Part shown: in pieces, positions 1 to 11,000 of the stretch | How positions within the stretch are numbered: the stretch's first letter is position 1 | Layout: every line of letters begins with the position of its first letter | From: Gymnorhina tibicen | Taxonomy: Eukaryota > Chordata > Aves > Passeriformes > Artamidae | Assembly (NCBI GenBank): GCA_013399875.1 | Contig: VXAZ01001045.1 | Span: forward strand, 186,001-250,000 | DNA: 64,000 nucleotides | Reading direction: 5' to 3' | The notes under the pieces: model-generated | The model's database searches: none | Seen by the model: the letters and a program-made list of their open reading frames with translations, nothing else | What the model was told of the DNA's origin: nothing | Translations under genes and position numbers: made by a program

Positions 1-115
1 TTACCACTTGAAAAGGCCTCAGTCAGGAGAGTGGAATGCATGTTAGTTTAGCAAAAACTGAAGGACATAAAAACCACTTCTATCTGCATGTTGTAAGAGT
101 TTGGCACTGAATACG
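1..115. other. Unique AT-rich flank, no feature seen
   Basis: Short stretch upstream of the first LTR. I see no repeat, open frame or RNA gene in it. Its last bases (ATACG at 111-115) are the 5' flank of the LTR and would hold one copy of a target-site duplication. Confidence 0.5.
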
Positions 116-766
116 TGTCTTGGGTTGACTTCATGCTTGTTGTATCCCCTATCACCGCTCTATGGCCAGACATGATTCCTTTTCTACGTCTTTAAAACTG
201 GGTGCAAAGGAGAGAGAGAGAAAAACTGAACGAACTTTTCAAAACAGTTTGTGCTTCAGAGACACAGAGATTAGCTACTGCTGCTGCTGAGGAGCAAAGG
301 AAGCACCCTTTTCTGCTTCTCTCGGCTTTTCTCGTCTGTTTCTCTCGGGAGAGAGAGAGAAACTGAGAGTTAAGATTCTTTCTGGAACTTCGGCTTTTCC
401 CTTCTTCTCTTCTGGACTTGTTCAGAACATCAGAACACTAGAACTCACTGGGAAAATTTCCACCTTAGGCCTGGAGGGGGCCCACGCTGACCCAGCTCCA
501 AGGAGGAGGAAAAAGATCACACCCACAGAAAGGCTCTAAAATCTTCCCAAGTTTCTCTCCACAGCGAGAAGTTTTGTTATTTAACATTATTATTCTTTTC
601 CTGTGTGTTTGTTAAATAAATAGTTTTATTTTCTCCTTCACTTTCCTCTGAAGAAAATCTTTTTTTTTTTTCCTGAACCTAGTTGGGGAGGGGTGGCTAT
701 AACCTGCCTTCCTTTAAGGAAACGTTCCTTTTGGACATTTCCCCGAATTGAGCCCAAACCAGCACA
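116..766 (+). mobile_element. Solo LTR of a songbird-type endogenous retrovirus (probably ERVL-like)
   Basis: The block starts TGTCTTGGG and ends AACCAGCACA, giving the TG...CA ends of an LTR. A TTTAAAA box near 190 could serve as TATA, and an AATAAA polyadenylation signal lies at 615-620, followed by a T-rich stretch, which fixes the + orientation. GA-rich tracts around 210-240 and 346-360 form a local inverted repeat (338-346 with 355-363). From memory the start and end resemble a common songbird LTR family; I could not check this. There is no primer-binding site or gag after it and no polypurine tract before it, so it is a solo LTR left by recombination. The flanking 5-mers (ATACG before, ATGCA after) match at only three positions, which suggests an old insertion or slightly wrong ends. 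Confidence 0.72.
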
Positions 767-1884
767 ATGCAATAACAGCAGTCCTTAGTGGTTAGTCACA
801 AGGGTATCCAGCTGTTAAAAAAAAAAAAAAGTTCAGATTTGGCTTTAAGTCAGGAACTACTGTTTTTCAGCAGGACTGGAAATGTACAAAGCATAAAATG
901 TTTTTTTGATAGTGCCAGAAAGGGTTTGATTTATCCAGAACTCAGCACTAGAGGTATGGGACTCCACCACTACCCTTCAAGTTTTGAGAGGAGATGCAGT
1001 CGTGCAGGCTAACGGTCTCAATGTTTGCAAAAGGTAAAAAAAATTAATCAGCTCTGGCAGCAAGTTTGAACTGAGCTTCAAGCCATCCCAGCAAGGTCTG
1101 GGGACTGTGACATGGCTTTACTTTATCTCTCACAGCCTCAGGGCTGTACAATTGTTCCCAACCCTGCTCAAAATCTGAACTGTCCTATGTGTTGTAAGCT
1201 GCTGCTGCCTCACTGAATTCCTGCCTCACCTGAGTGCTTCTCTTGCTCCAGTCAGGTACATGACATTTAGAGATTGTGGGAATTCATGTCTCAGAGTGGA
1301 AAATTTAAGTGGCTCTCAAGCACACTCAGATATCAAAAGCAGACATTGGAGTACATGAGCAGAACAATGAGTAGAATTGCAGTGGGCCATGGAAACTTAC
1401 AATCACATTGAACGCCTGGGGTTTTTTATGTTGTGACAGCATATAAGCTATCTTAGCATCATTTTTTTATTTTCCTAAGCTAGATGTTAGAAAGAGACAA
1501 AGCACAAAGAAACAAAGACTAGTGCAGAGACAAAAAAAATGTTCTGTAAATCTGAAATACAGTCAGCTTTCAGTCCAATATCTGTTTTCATGTGCTTTGT
1601 ATTCATCAGCTTTACTTGCCTTTACAGTGTCCTTCTGAAAGCATAATTTCCTAAAGAATTTGGTGCTCTTTAAAGGTCAGACAGCTGGGTTGCTATCACA
1701 CAAAGAACATTTGCAGAATAAGCTCTCACATGAATATATTCAAATGTCTTGTACATGTGTAGTCAGTTCTTTCTCACAAGAGAGGTCAAAGTAAAGCAAG
1801 ATGTCATGAAAAGATAGAAACATTTTATGGAAATATAATTTATATTAGATTCTATATAATTATAATTTATGTAATACTCCTACC
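767..1884. other. Non-repetitive stretch, no gene recognised
   Basis: Contains a 14-base A run near 817-830 and ordinary mixed sequence. One open frame of 74 codons at 788-1012 runs through the A tract and resembles nothing known. A GTGAGG donor-like site on the minus strand near 1220 follows a short ATG-led frame, without a convincing acceptor. Confidence 0.5.
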
Positions 1885-2403
1885 TGTAATACTGCTTCCC
1901 ACCTGGAGCACTGCATCCAACTGTGGGGTCCCCCACCACAGGAAGGATATGGACCTGTTGGGGTGGGTCCCCCAGAGGAAGGCCACCAAGATGATCAGAG
2001 AGATGGAGCACCTCTCCCATGAGAAAATGCTTTGGCGATTGTTCAGCCCAGAGAAAAGGCTCTGTGGAGACCTTGTAGAAGCCTTCCCATACCTAAAGGC
2101 AGCCTAAAAAGAGGCTGGAGAGGGACTTTTTACAAAAGCATTTAAGGACAAGAGAAAAGATAAGGGCTTTAAACTGAAAGAGAGTAGGTAGGAAGAAATT
2201 CCTTACTGTGAGGGGGGTGAGGCACTGGAAGAGGTTGCCAGAGAAGTTGTGGATGCTCCAACTCTGGCAATGTTCAAGGCCAGGTTGGATGAGGCTTTGA
2301 GAAACCTGGTCTAGTGGAAGGTGTCCCTGCCCATGGCAGGGGGCTTGGAACTAGATGATTTTTAAGGTCTCATCCAACCCATGCCATTCTATGATTCTAT
2401 GAT
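1885..2403 (+). mobile_element. CR1 LINE, 5'-truncated 3' part
   Basis: Reads as the end of CR1 ORF2 and the 3' UTR in sense orientation: the equivalent of the 'ctggagcactgcatcca' region near 1900, the 'ttcagcccagagaaaaggct' region near 2044, the 'ccttactgtgag' region near 2200, and the 3' end with 'ttggaactagatgat' followed by two ATTCTATG-type units at 2387-2403. ORF2 is interrupted by stops and indels, so the copy is dead. CR1 elements insert with random 5' truncation and usually make no clear target duplication, which fits here. AT-rich sequence sharing ATAATTATA flanks both sides (about 1855 and 2402). Confidence 0.93.
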
Positions 2404-5400
2404 AATTATATATAAACACTGCCATTAAAAGTAGAAACCAGAAGCAAGATACAGTTTTTGAATTATCACTACCAAAGCTGACAGTAAACTTAGAAAATGT
2501 TACGAAGAGAGACAGGGGACTACATATCCCACTACTGATTTCACACAAGAGTAGCTGTGATGAACATTAGTGGGGACAGATCTAGCTACAAAATGATCTG
2601 CAGGAGGAGGAAAAGTAATAATTAAGAAGTAGAGAGACCAAGTTATAAAATAGAAATGAGCTGGCCAGCTAGAGGTGTGCTGCTGGCAGCCTTGAGAGAA
2701 AGCTGACTAAAGAGAGAGAAAGATGATACCTGTCAGTGGGGTGTAAAAGCTCATACCTGAACAGGTGAGCTGCTCACGCACACTTCTATTTAGTAGTTTT
2801 CTGTCTTAATCAAATAGGTCTCTAAAATTGGATCAATTCTTTTAGAAATATATCTGTCCACTTAGAAGTAGCAACAAGAATAATAAAACTTCCACTGTCT
2901 CTTGGAACCACATACCTAGGAATTTCTCTTGCACCCATCCAATAAACTAGTCTAGAAAAACAGAAAAGTTTATCACAGGGTGGTTATTATTAGCTTTGAA
3001 ACAATGAGAAATAAAGCTGATAGCAAACTAATATGCATTCTTAGGAGGATTCATAATAAAAAGGAGAAAGACATGAAAAAAGCATGAAAAAGTGTGGATT
3101 TCCTGCTTCAGGGAAAATTTTTCCTACTAAACAGTAAAAACCTCATTCACAGAGAAAATACTGTTTCCAAATGCTTTATTTGAGCATATTCTCATTTCAC
3201 AGTAAATGAATAATGCAAAATATGAATAGGAGTATTCCTACTGGTCATTGAAGCTCCTAGTTTTTCAGCCAGGTTTGGCTGCACAGTGAGCTATGTTCTT
3301 TCATAGCTGCAGTACTTGCAGCATCCATCACTCTTATTTTAGAGCTAGAGTGAATTGTGTTAGGTAATGACAGCTTGTCAGCTGCCTGAGGTTGAAAATA
3401 GAAGAGCAACAGAGAGACATTTTGAATAAGATGATGATTTTTTTCTTATTTGGGCCCTGCTTGTGTAGGATACAAGCCTGAAAATGCATACCCCCAAATT
3501 GGGTGTCTTTCTTCTTACCCAAGGCTGGGAAAATTGAATGCCAGGGCCACAGATTGTGAGACAGACACAGAGAAAACCCACTGCTCTACCAGAAAATCTT
3601 AAAAAAAAATGTAGTGTGCAAAGATGTGTCCTGTGACACCTCTACTTTTCATGGCTGGGACAACTGATCTCTGTTTCTACAACTCAGAGCACAATGAAAT
3701 CTGAGCTTCCTTCTTCTAGGTGCCCAGACCTGTTCAGAAAATCTGAGATAAGAGATGAATTCACACCAGACATCTAGTGATATCTTTTCTTGCACTGATT
3801 TCCTTTGCAACTGAGACCAGTGACTTAGGAGTCAAGGTTATAACTTGAACATAACCTGAATATGTCAATTAAAAAAAAAACAAAAACAAAACTGCTGCCT
3901 TGGTATGTTCACCTCTAAAAAAATAAAAAATCTTGCTTCAAACCACTGTTTAACATTAATGTTTCCTCTCTTCTCACACTATTAATGCATTCAAAAAGTT
4001 GCTACAGTGCAACTTGTCCTATCCTCTTCCTCAAGAGTTAGGAGATGTATTTATACATTTCACAGAAGATGTTTTGGTGTTCTTTAACCTGTAACAAGAG
4101 CTATCCTAAGGCTAGAAGTGGTAGAAGAATATGACTGTTGATCTTACATGTGAATTTGCACTTCTTTGGATTATGCTGGACTATCTTAAAAACATGCAAA
4201 GAAAATGTAAGATTTCCCTTCTCTTGTTTGTCTAATGATAATGTGCTGCATTTATCCTGGCATACTCAGAATATGTGCTTTTCAGAATGGGTAGAAACTA
4301 TCTCTTTTTCCCAGCTGATGACATCATATTGAACTTACACAGCAGAGTGTGAGAAAATATGAATTTTCTAGGAATCATTTGATGAGTGCACCTGAAGGAT
4401 GAAGGGCAGAAAGGGTTTATGTATGAAGGTACATAAACAATGGTTTTAATTGTAATGAGGGAGCACAATGACACTGAGTGGTACAAAGAGGGACTAGGTG
4501 AATATAATGGAGGAAAATGAGGAATCAGAAAATATTATATAGGTTATAAATAAGGAATTTTCAAATGAAGAAAATCCTGCCTACAACTAATAACCTTATG
4601 CGTTTGCCTCCAAAGATATATATGAAAAGTGCTGCTGAAAAATTAAAGGAAAAGAATAAAAAGTTTTGAGATATATGATAGGGACAGGTCAAAGTGTCAT
4701 GGGCTCAGCCAAATTTTTATTGCCATCATTCATAGTCCATATTGAAAAACAGGGACTTATATTTAGCTCTTTCTTTTTCGCCATGACAACAACTGTTATT
4801 TATTTTCTGCCATACCTTTTTTGAAGATTATTTTTCTCTCCAGATACTACCTCCAGTGAAACATCTTTTAGGCTTCTCTATCTCTTTTATCTATGTTCCT
4901 TCTGTGGACAAAGGTATAATTTCTAGTTTTACACCAACTTTATGATTATTGCTCAATGGAAGCTTTTGTGAGGCAGCAAACTGTATAAGAATTTATGATT
5001 TTTGGAGCACTTTTCACTAGAAAGTTGTGGTGTCCTAAACAAGTAAGAAAAAACTTTGTCTGTGATATGGAGATGTACACTGCACATTTTAGGGAAGTCT
5101 TTTCTCTCTCCTCATGTCTTTTTCTAGTTTCATCTCTCCAGGCAGCAGAATGATATTTTTCTCCTTTCTACACCTGTTTTCATTCTTTTCCTCCGTTTGC
5201 TCTCCCCACTTCTTTTTCCCAGTCGTTTCTTGCCTTCTGCAATACTTCTCAGCAAAGTTCAGTGCAATGCATCATTTAGCCAGAAACCAGTTTAAGATGA
5301 CAGTGATAAAGTCAAACTTTATGCTTGTTGCTGTTGCCAGGGAGAATATGTGATAATACCCATGCTCACGGAACATTTTATTTTCCCGCTGCAGCCCACA

Positions 5401-7589
5401 CAATGAGCCATCATGGGAGGAAGGTCAGGAGGAAGGCTGGAAGACCTCTTTGAACTTCTTTACCAGGGAGCTGCTATTAAACTCCTGTGAAAACTTCTTC
5501 TTAACTCCTAATCTCTTTGGGCACTGACTATGATTTCTTTTCAGATGGCTTTCTGGCCCTCTTCCTTGCTTGGTCCTTTTTCACTCTGCTGAAACTTTAG
5601 ATCATGTAAATTGATTTCACCAACAAAATGTGTCATGTTTTCCTGCTTCTCAGCTTCTTGCCCCAGACTTGTACTGCAAATTAAATCTATCTGATTTACA
5701 GTGTCTATCACTTACTTTTTATTTTCCCCTTTTCTTCTCACCTGAAAAATTTCTGTGAGAGTTGATTGCTGATGAAACAACTTTAATATGCTCTGAAGAA
5801 GATGTACCTCTGAAATTATTGATGACACCCTCAAAATCTCAAAGCAGATTTAAAATCTCCCCTTAAAAACTTGACTCTCTACTGGCAAAGAAGGAGGTGT
5901 TCAAGTGATTTTTGTACATGTATTTTTAGGAATATATAAAAAATAAATTTCAGCTTGATTTATTAAAGCATAAGGAAAAGAGAAAAATAAATCTAAGAAA
6001 AATCACACAGGCTTTGGTAAGTGAAATAGACTTGCTTTTCTTTGCTAAATGTGACTAAAGATTGTTTTAAACAGATGTTATTTTGGCTGGTAGAATGTGG
6101 GCAAAACATAAAAGTGTTTTAGACAGGATTCAGGTTGTATTCTGACTTAACATTAACCTGTTTAGAGTCTGAATACTTCAAAGGCTCCAAGAAAAAACAA
6201 GTATCCTGTACCATTGCCAGAGAATAACTCACTGAATCCTTTCAAAGCTCAGAACACCTGAAGTTTCTCAATTCTTTGGGTTTATTACTTGTACTGTAAC
6301 ATACATTTCTGAAAATAGTAGGTGTTGTTATTGGACCGCAGCTTAGTAGTTACAGCTTTTGATTTCCTGTAGTAAGAAAAAAAGAACTTTGTTTTGTACA
6401 AAGAGACACTTTCAAAAACACTAAAATATGATGTTGGGAAAGAATTCCTCCTCAGAATATTATTATTGAGTTTTCATGACCTTACATGTCATAAAGAAAG
6501 CACAAACTTCATTGTTTGCTTTGATGTTGGAACCATGAGGAATCAATGATATTGCTGCGGACGTAGTGTTAAACAGAAGGTAATACTTGGCTGTTTTAAG
6601 GCAGTTTGAGTAGTGACCTTTTCCAGAACAGTGAAACAGGTGCCAGATTCCTACAGAATTATCATCATGCTAAATTTGACACAAATTTTTACCAAACCGA
6701 GAAATGACCTTATGGCTGCAAAAGTGGGGATGCATTAAGTCTCTTGTGGAAGATTAATTCATGCAAATGTTTTTGTATTCTTTCTCTTAACATCCCAGAG
6801 TAATGTCTTTCTGAAGGAGAAACTCTTTGTGTTGATGAACTCTACAAAAAAGAAAAATCTTCTTACGTGAGCTTTATTTCATTTAGGTTAACATCTTCTT
6901 GTTGTAATAACCTAAAACAAATGACAGATAGGTAGGTATACAAAAGGATTTTTTAATGAACTGTCACAATATAGTGCAATAGAGACCTCAGGGTTACTGA
7001 CATATGAATCCCCTTTATACTGTCTGAACAGTTACAGTGGATTTGTGACTGACAACTGTGGATTAATATCTTAGTTTGTAATGTGGCCAGACTCAGGTTT
7101 TATGGCTGAGAAGTCCATTAAATGTCACCACACCAATTCCTCTTCTCCATGCATTTTTTAGCATTCTAGGGAAAGAAGAGGTTGACATCTTTTGGGTACC
7201 AAAATGTCAATGTGTGTATGTGGTCCATTATTTTGCAAAAAAAATTTGTACTCTGTCTAGTTTCTCATTTACTGGGGTTTAGTTATTCCAGCTAGCTAAT
7301 TTGCCTTTAGCCCATTTGTCTTAACAAGTGGAGTACTGCAATGTAAGGTTGCAAAGGTAAATTCCCTGTCTTTTTCTTGCTGACTGGAACTTGGAAGATT
7401 TTCCTTGTTGAAATGAAAGGATATCCTCCCTACTACATCTGCAGATATCTCAAGTCACATAGCACAGTGTTGTTTGGAATGCATAGTTTTATATATAGTG
7501 TTTAATCTGATAAATGTATTGCTATTACTCGAGTGGTCCTTATTGCTATGATTTCTAAATCACACCTACCACACAACTGAGTCTGTACC
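2404..7589. other. 5.2-kb AT-rich non-repetitive stretch, no gene recognised
   Basis: No open frame above about 80 codons and no interspersed repeat that I recognise. Small items seen: the 12-bp palindrome AGCTGGCCAGCT at 2659-2670, a strong donor-like CAG/GTGAGC at 2766 with no suitable acceptor, an A-rich run near 3870-3895, and a 63-bp open segment at 5954-6016 that ends at a GTAAGT but has a poor pyrimidine tract. None is enough to call an exon. Confidence 0.5.
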
Positions 7590-7664
7590 ACAGAATCATA
7601 GAATTGTTTAGGTTGAAAAAAACAAGAAGATTTTGAGTCCAGCCATTAACCTAACATGGTTAAG
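7590..7664 (-). mobile_element. CR1 LINE 3' end stub (antisense)
   Basis: Begins with 'cagaatcatagaattgttta', the reverse complement of the CR1 3' tail, and continues through the counterpart of 'gagtccaaccattaaccta', the start of the CR1 3' UTR read in antisense. Only about 75 bp remain before the sequence changes abruptly to an LTR fragment in the same orientation. Confidence 0.8.
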
Positions 7665-8064
7665 ACATGTGGTTCTCCATGGGCTGCAGGTGGATCTCTG
7701 CTCCAGTGTGGGCTGCAGTGGCACAGCTGTCTCACCATGGGCTGTCTGCACCACAGGCTGCAGAGGAATCTCTGTTCCAACATCTGGAGCACCTCCTCTT
7801 TCTCCTTCACCTTGGTGTCTGCAGGGCTCTTTCACTCATATATTCTTGCTTCTGTCTTCTCCGTCTGCAGCTGTTTCTCTGCAATAACTTCTTTCCCCTT
7901 CTTAAATGCGTTATCCAGAGACACTACCACCACCACTGATGGGCTCCTCCACCATGAAGCTGGCTTTGGCTCTTTCAGACATGTGGGAAGCTTCTGGCAG
8001 CTTCTCACAGAAGTCACTCCTCCAGCCCCTCACTGCAAAAACCTTGCCACACAAACCTAATACA
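7665..8064 (-). mobile_element. Partial LTR (U3 side) of an avian endogenous retrovirus, antisense
   Basis: GC-richer than its surroundings. Read on the minus strand, it starts TGTATTAGG at 8064 and then matches, from memory, the first about 400 bp of a long LTR family common in songbirds; characteristic parts are the 'aagcttctggcagcttctca' region near 7990 and the 'ggctgcaggtggatctctgc' region near 7683. The R/U5 half and TG...CA end are absent: the LTR is cut where the CR1 stub begins. Overlapping open frames of up to 134 codons across this block are chance frames inside the LTR and should not be called genes. The family assignment is recollection, not a search result. Confidence 0.6.
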
Positions 8065-11000
8065 TTAAGACAAGGAATTTCATTTTCCTGGCACTTTGAA
8101 AGAATAAATGGAAAATATTTGCCTCCTAGGTTTGGATTTTTTAATATTGCTTAACTTCTCCTAAGGACCACATATTTAAACAGAAAAGAGCTTTGTAAAA
8201 ACAAAATGTTTTTTTTTTCACTTGGATTGTCTAATTTTCTTTTCAGTGGTACAAGTATTGATGTGCCCCTGAAAAAGATTCGTCAGTGAAAAGGAAGAAC
8301 TTGCACCCAAAATTCTAAATTCTGGATCATACTACTGATTTTAACTGTTACTGTAAGTTTAAGTATGCACATAGGAATTCTGAAGGCTCAAAGATGACAT
8401 ATCTGCTTAAATTGAGGCACGCATTTTGACTTGTAATTCACTGGGTTTGGGATGAAGTACCCAGCTTCATAAAGGAATACTAGTTCTGAAAGTCGTTTAA
8501 ACATCTCTATCCTGTCTGTTGATAGAATTCCAGAGAATCTGCATTGTACTAAAAAAAGATAAAAGTACAAAAAAGCTACCTAAATATTCAAGTCACTTGA
8601 CCAGGGAACTTTGTGTCTGAGAACAAAGGTCTGCAACCATGACTTCTGGAGCTTTTGTTAGTGTCAGCATCACCCCCCTACTTAGCTTTCACTCACCTTC
8701 TTTCTCTATAGTAGGATAAGATTTTTCAGTAGAATGACAAGTAATTGTCATTGCTCATGAGGGAATGTGGCAGGTGACTTGTGTTGCAGGATAAACAGAT
8801 GCACATTTCACATTTTTTAATCCGGACAAAAATTAGTTTTCATCGATGGATAAATAAAATCTCTGGACTTCTGGAACATGACGTAGAAGAGGGCAGTAAT
8901 ACTTCTTGTCTTAGTGCCAAACTAGCAACAGCTTTTTCAGATGTCATTATTAGAAAATAGGAAATATCTTGTTTTGAGGTTTTTATGAGTACATACTCAA
9001 AGATGCTGTGCTAGGCTCAGACAACTTTAATATTTGGTTTCACTGTTGGGGAAAATTCAACTGTTTAACTTCTATTGTTGAAGAATGACAAGTTCTCAAT
9101 TATTCTTTATTTATAAAACTCCATTTCCAGAGATCAAAACTACACTCCGAGAGAAATATGGCTTCAATTTTTCCCTTGGATAGAATGGCTTTATCAGCAC
9201 ACAGAGATCCTTATAAAATATATCCTGAAGAGAATATAAAAAAAAAAAATTGTAATGTTTTTCTAAATGCTCCATGTGATTGATATATTCCCAGAAGTGT
9301 TTTAACTGCTTCATTGCTGTGACTTTCATGCTAATTTTAACAGTAGAAGTTTTATGCTTTTGCAAAGCAAAATAAGAGAGTTTAGAGTAAAGTAGCTGAT
9401 ATTTGGTACTGAAAACCAAAGGAAAAAATTCTGTCCCCTCTGGTGCCATTACCAATTGGATGTTTGACAGGAAACCAGTGAGTAATTCTACATTTTGTTC
9501 TACTGTTTATTAGAGTTCATTGTGTTCATTTTGTTCCTGTAGTGTTTGACTATTAATTTATTTTTTTATCAATATGAAACTCTTTGTAACTAATTTGTCT
9601 GGAGATTTATATTTTGAGTTGATTATACCTATTCATTACACACTTCAGGGACTTAATTCAGTCCCCAGATTTTTGTAATAGCTCCTTATGGACTTTTTGG
9701 AATCCTCAAATAAATTAAGTTGTCCTAGCCCTACTGGCTTAAATGGAAATATGATAATTTACAGTTAAATATCTCTACCCCAACAATAATTAATTTAAAC
9801 ATATGAAGATCAAAATCACTAAGAAAATAGACATTGCTGTCACAACTCAATCTGAAAAACAAAGCAGGCTGACATCTGCAGTTGTTTAAGGTTGCCCATT
9901 TCATATGGGTTTATTTAACAGTTTGGAGAGAACAGATTTGGGGAACACGTCATAAAATCTGAGAAGGTTATACTTAAGAGCTTAAAGCAATCAGTTAGTT
10001 ATGGGGATTCTTTCATGGTGTATTCCTGCCTTGTGTGTCTTCTTTTCCATTAATAATGTAGCTTTAGTTGATAATTGTTTAGGGATCTTAATTTTATTTT
10101 GTGTTGCATTGTTGTTTCTCATTTTCTTAAAATAGAAAAAAAATTGAAATTTAAATATGTATGTTTCTAGTGCGTAGAAAACTAAACCAAGTGAGATAAA
10201 CCTGATCAAGTATTCACACATATTCCAGCTCCAAATAAAATAGAACTTGATTTCATGGCATGTATGGTAAATGTTGCTGTACCATCAAAAGAAGTATTTA
10301 AGATTTTCTTTCCATACTTATCACACCAAACCATGGTACTTCTGGAGAGCCAGACAGAAAATTAAACCAGGTTCTTGAGCATATGATTAAACAAGTGCTG
10401 GTTTTCTTAACAATGAAAACCTAATTTGTTAACTCATATGCATGCAATCTGAAGCAGCAAAGAAAAGTAATATTGTAACATTTTGATTTGATTCAAATCG
10501 AATTTTCAAATTTGAAATATGATATTTGTTGCTTTGTTACAAACTTGTTAGAAAAATCACAGAATAATATAATGGAATTAAAATAAATGGAGGAAAACAT
10601 CTTGGAATGTATAATTTAAATCATCTGAACACAGAGAGCTAAAATAAGTCAGATAAATCATGCCTTACAAATAAGAGTTTCTCTCAGTTGGCTTTCAAGA
10701 CATCTGGATTTAAAGCTTGGGCCTAGGCAACTGTATTGCAGATGCCTAAAACAAGGTTGGAGGAATCCTACTGTACCACAGAAATGTATCAGAAGCTTTG
10801 CTTTTGTAGCAGCAGATTATTTGTGTCCGGTTATATCCTGGTTTATTAGTACTTCAAGTAGCACATAAAAAATTATTTCCAGAGAAAGTATTAAAAGTTC
10901 ATTTCTGTTTACAATGGACCACCTCAAAAAGCACAAATTGACCATCAGCCCATGGACTTGTCAACCAGTCAGGTCTCCCTGTGTTCTGAGCAGAGGACAA

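Noticed and set aside
5954..6016. 63-bp open segment ending at GTAAGT (+)
   Set aside because: The acceptor side lacks a pyrimidine tract (AAATAAATTTCAG), and 21 open codons are common by chance.
7656..8154. Overlapping open frames of 60-134 codons on both strands
   Set aside because: They lie in the LTR fragment, where higher GC lowers stop frequency; no known protein features.
8247..8289. Strong acceptor (+) followed by a 13-codon frame to TGA
   Set aside because: The frame is too short and there is no polyA signal close enough to support a last exon.
8697..8705. 9-bp microexon-like segment on the minus strand between ACTATAG and GTGAGT
   Set aside because: Too short to judge; such pairs occur by chance.
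9111..9455. 114-codon minus-strand frame
   Set aside because: Length is within chance expectation for AT-rich DNA; Lys- and Phe-rich composition mirrors A and T runs; no family resemblance.
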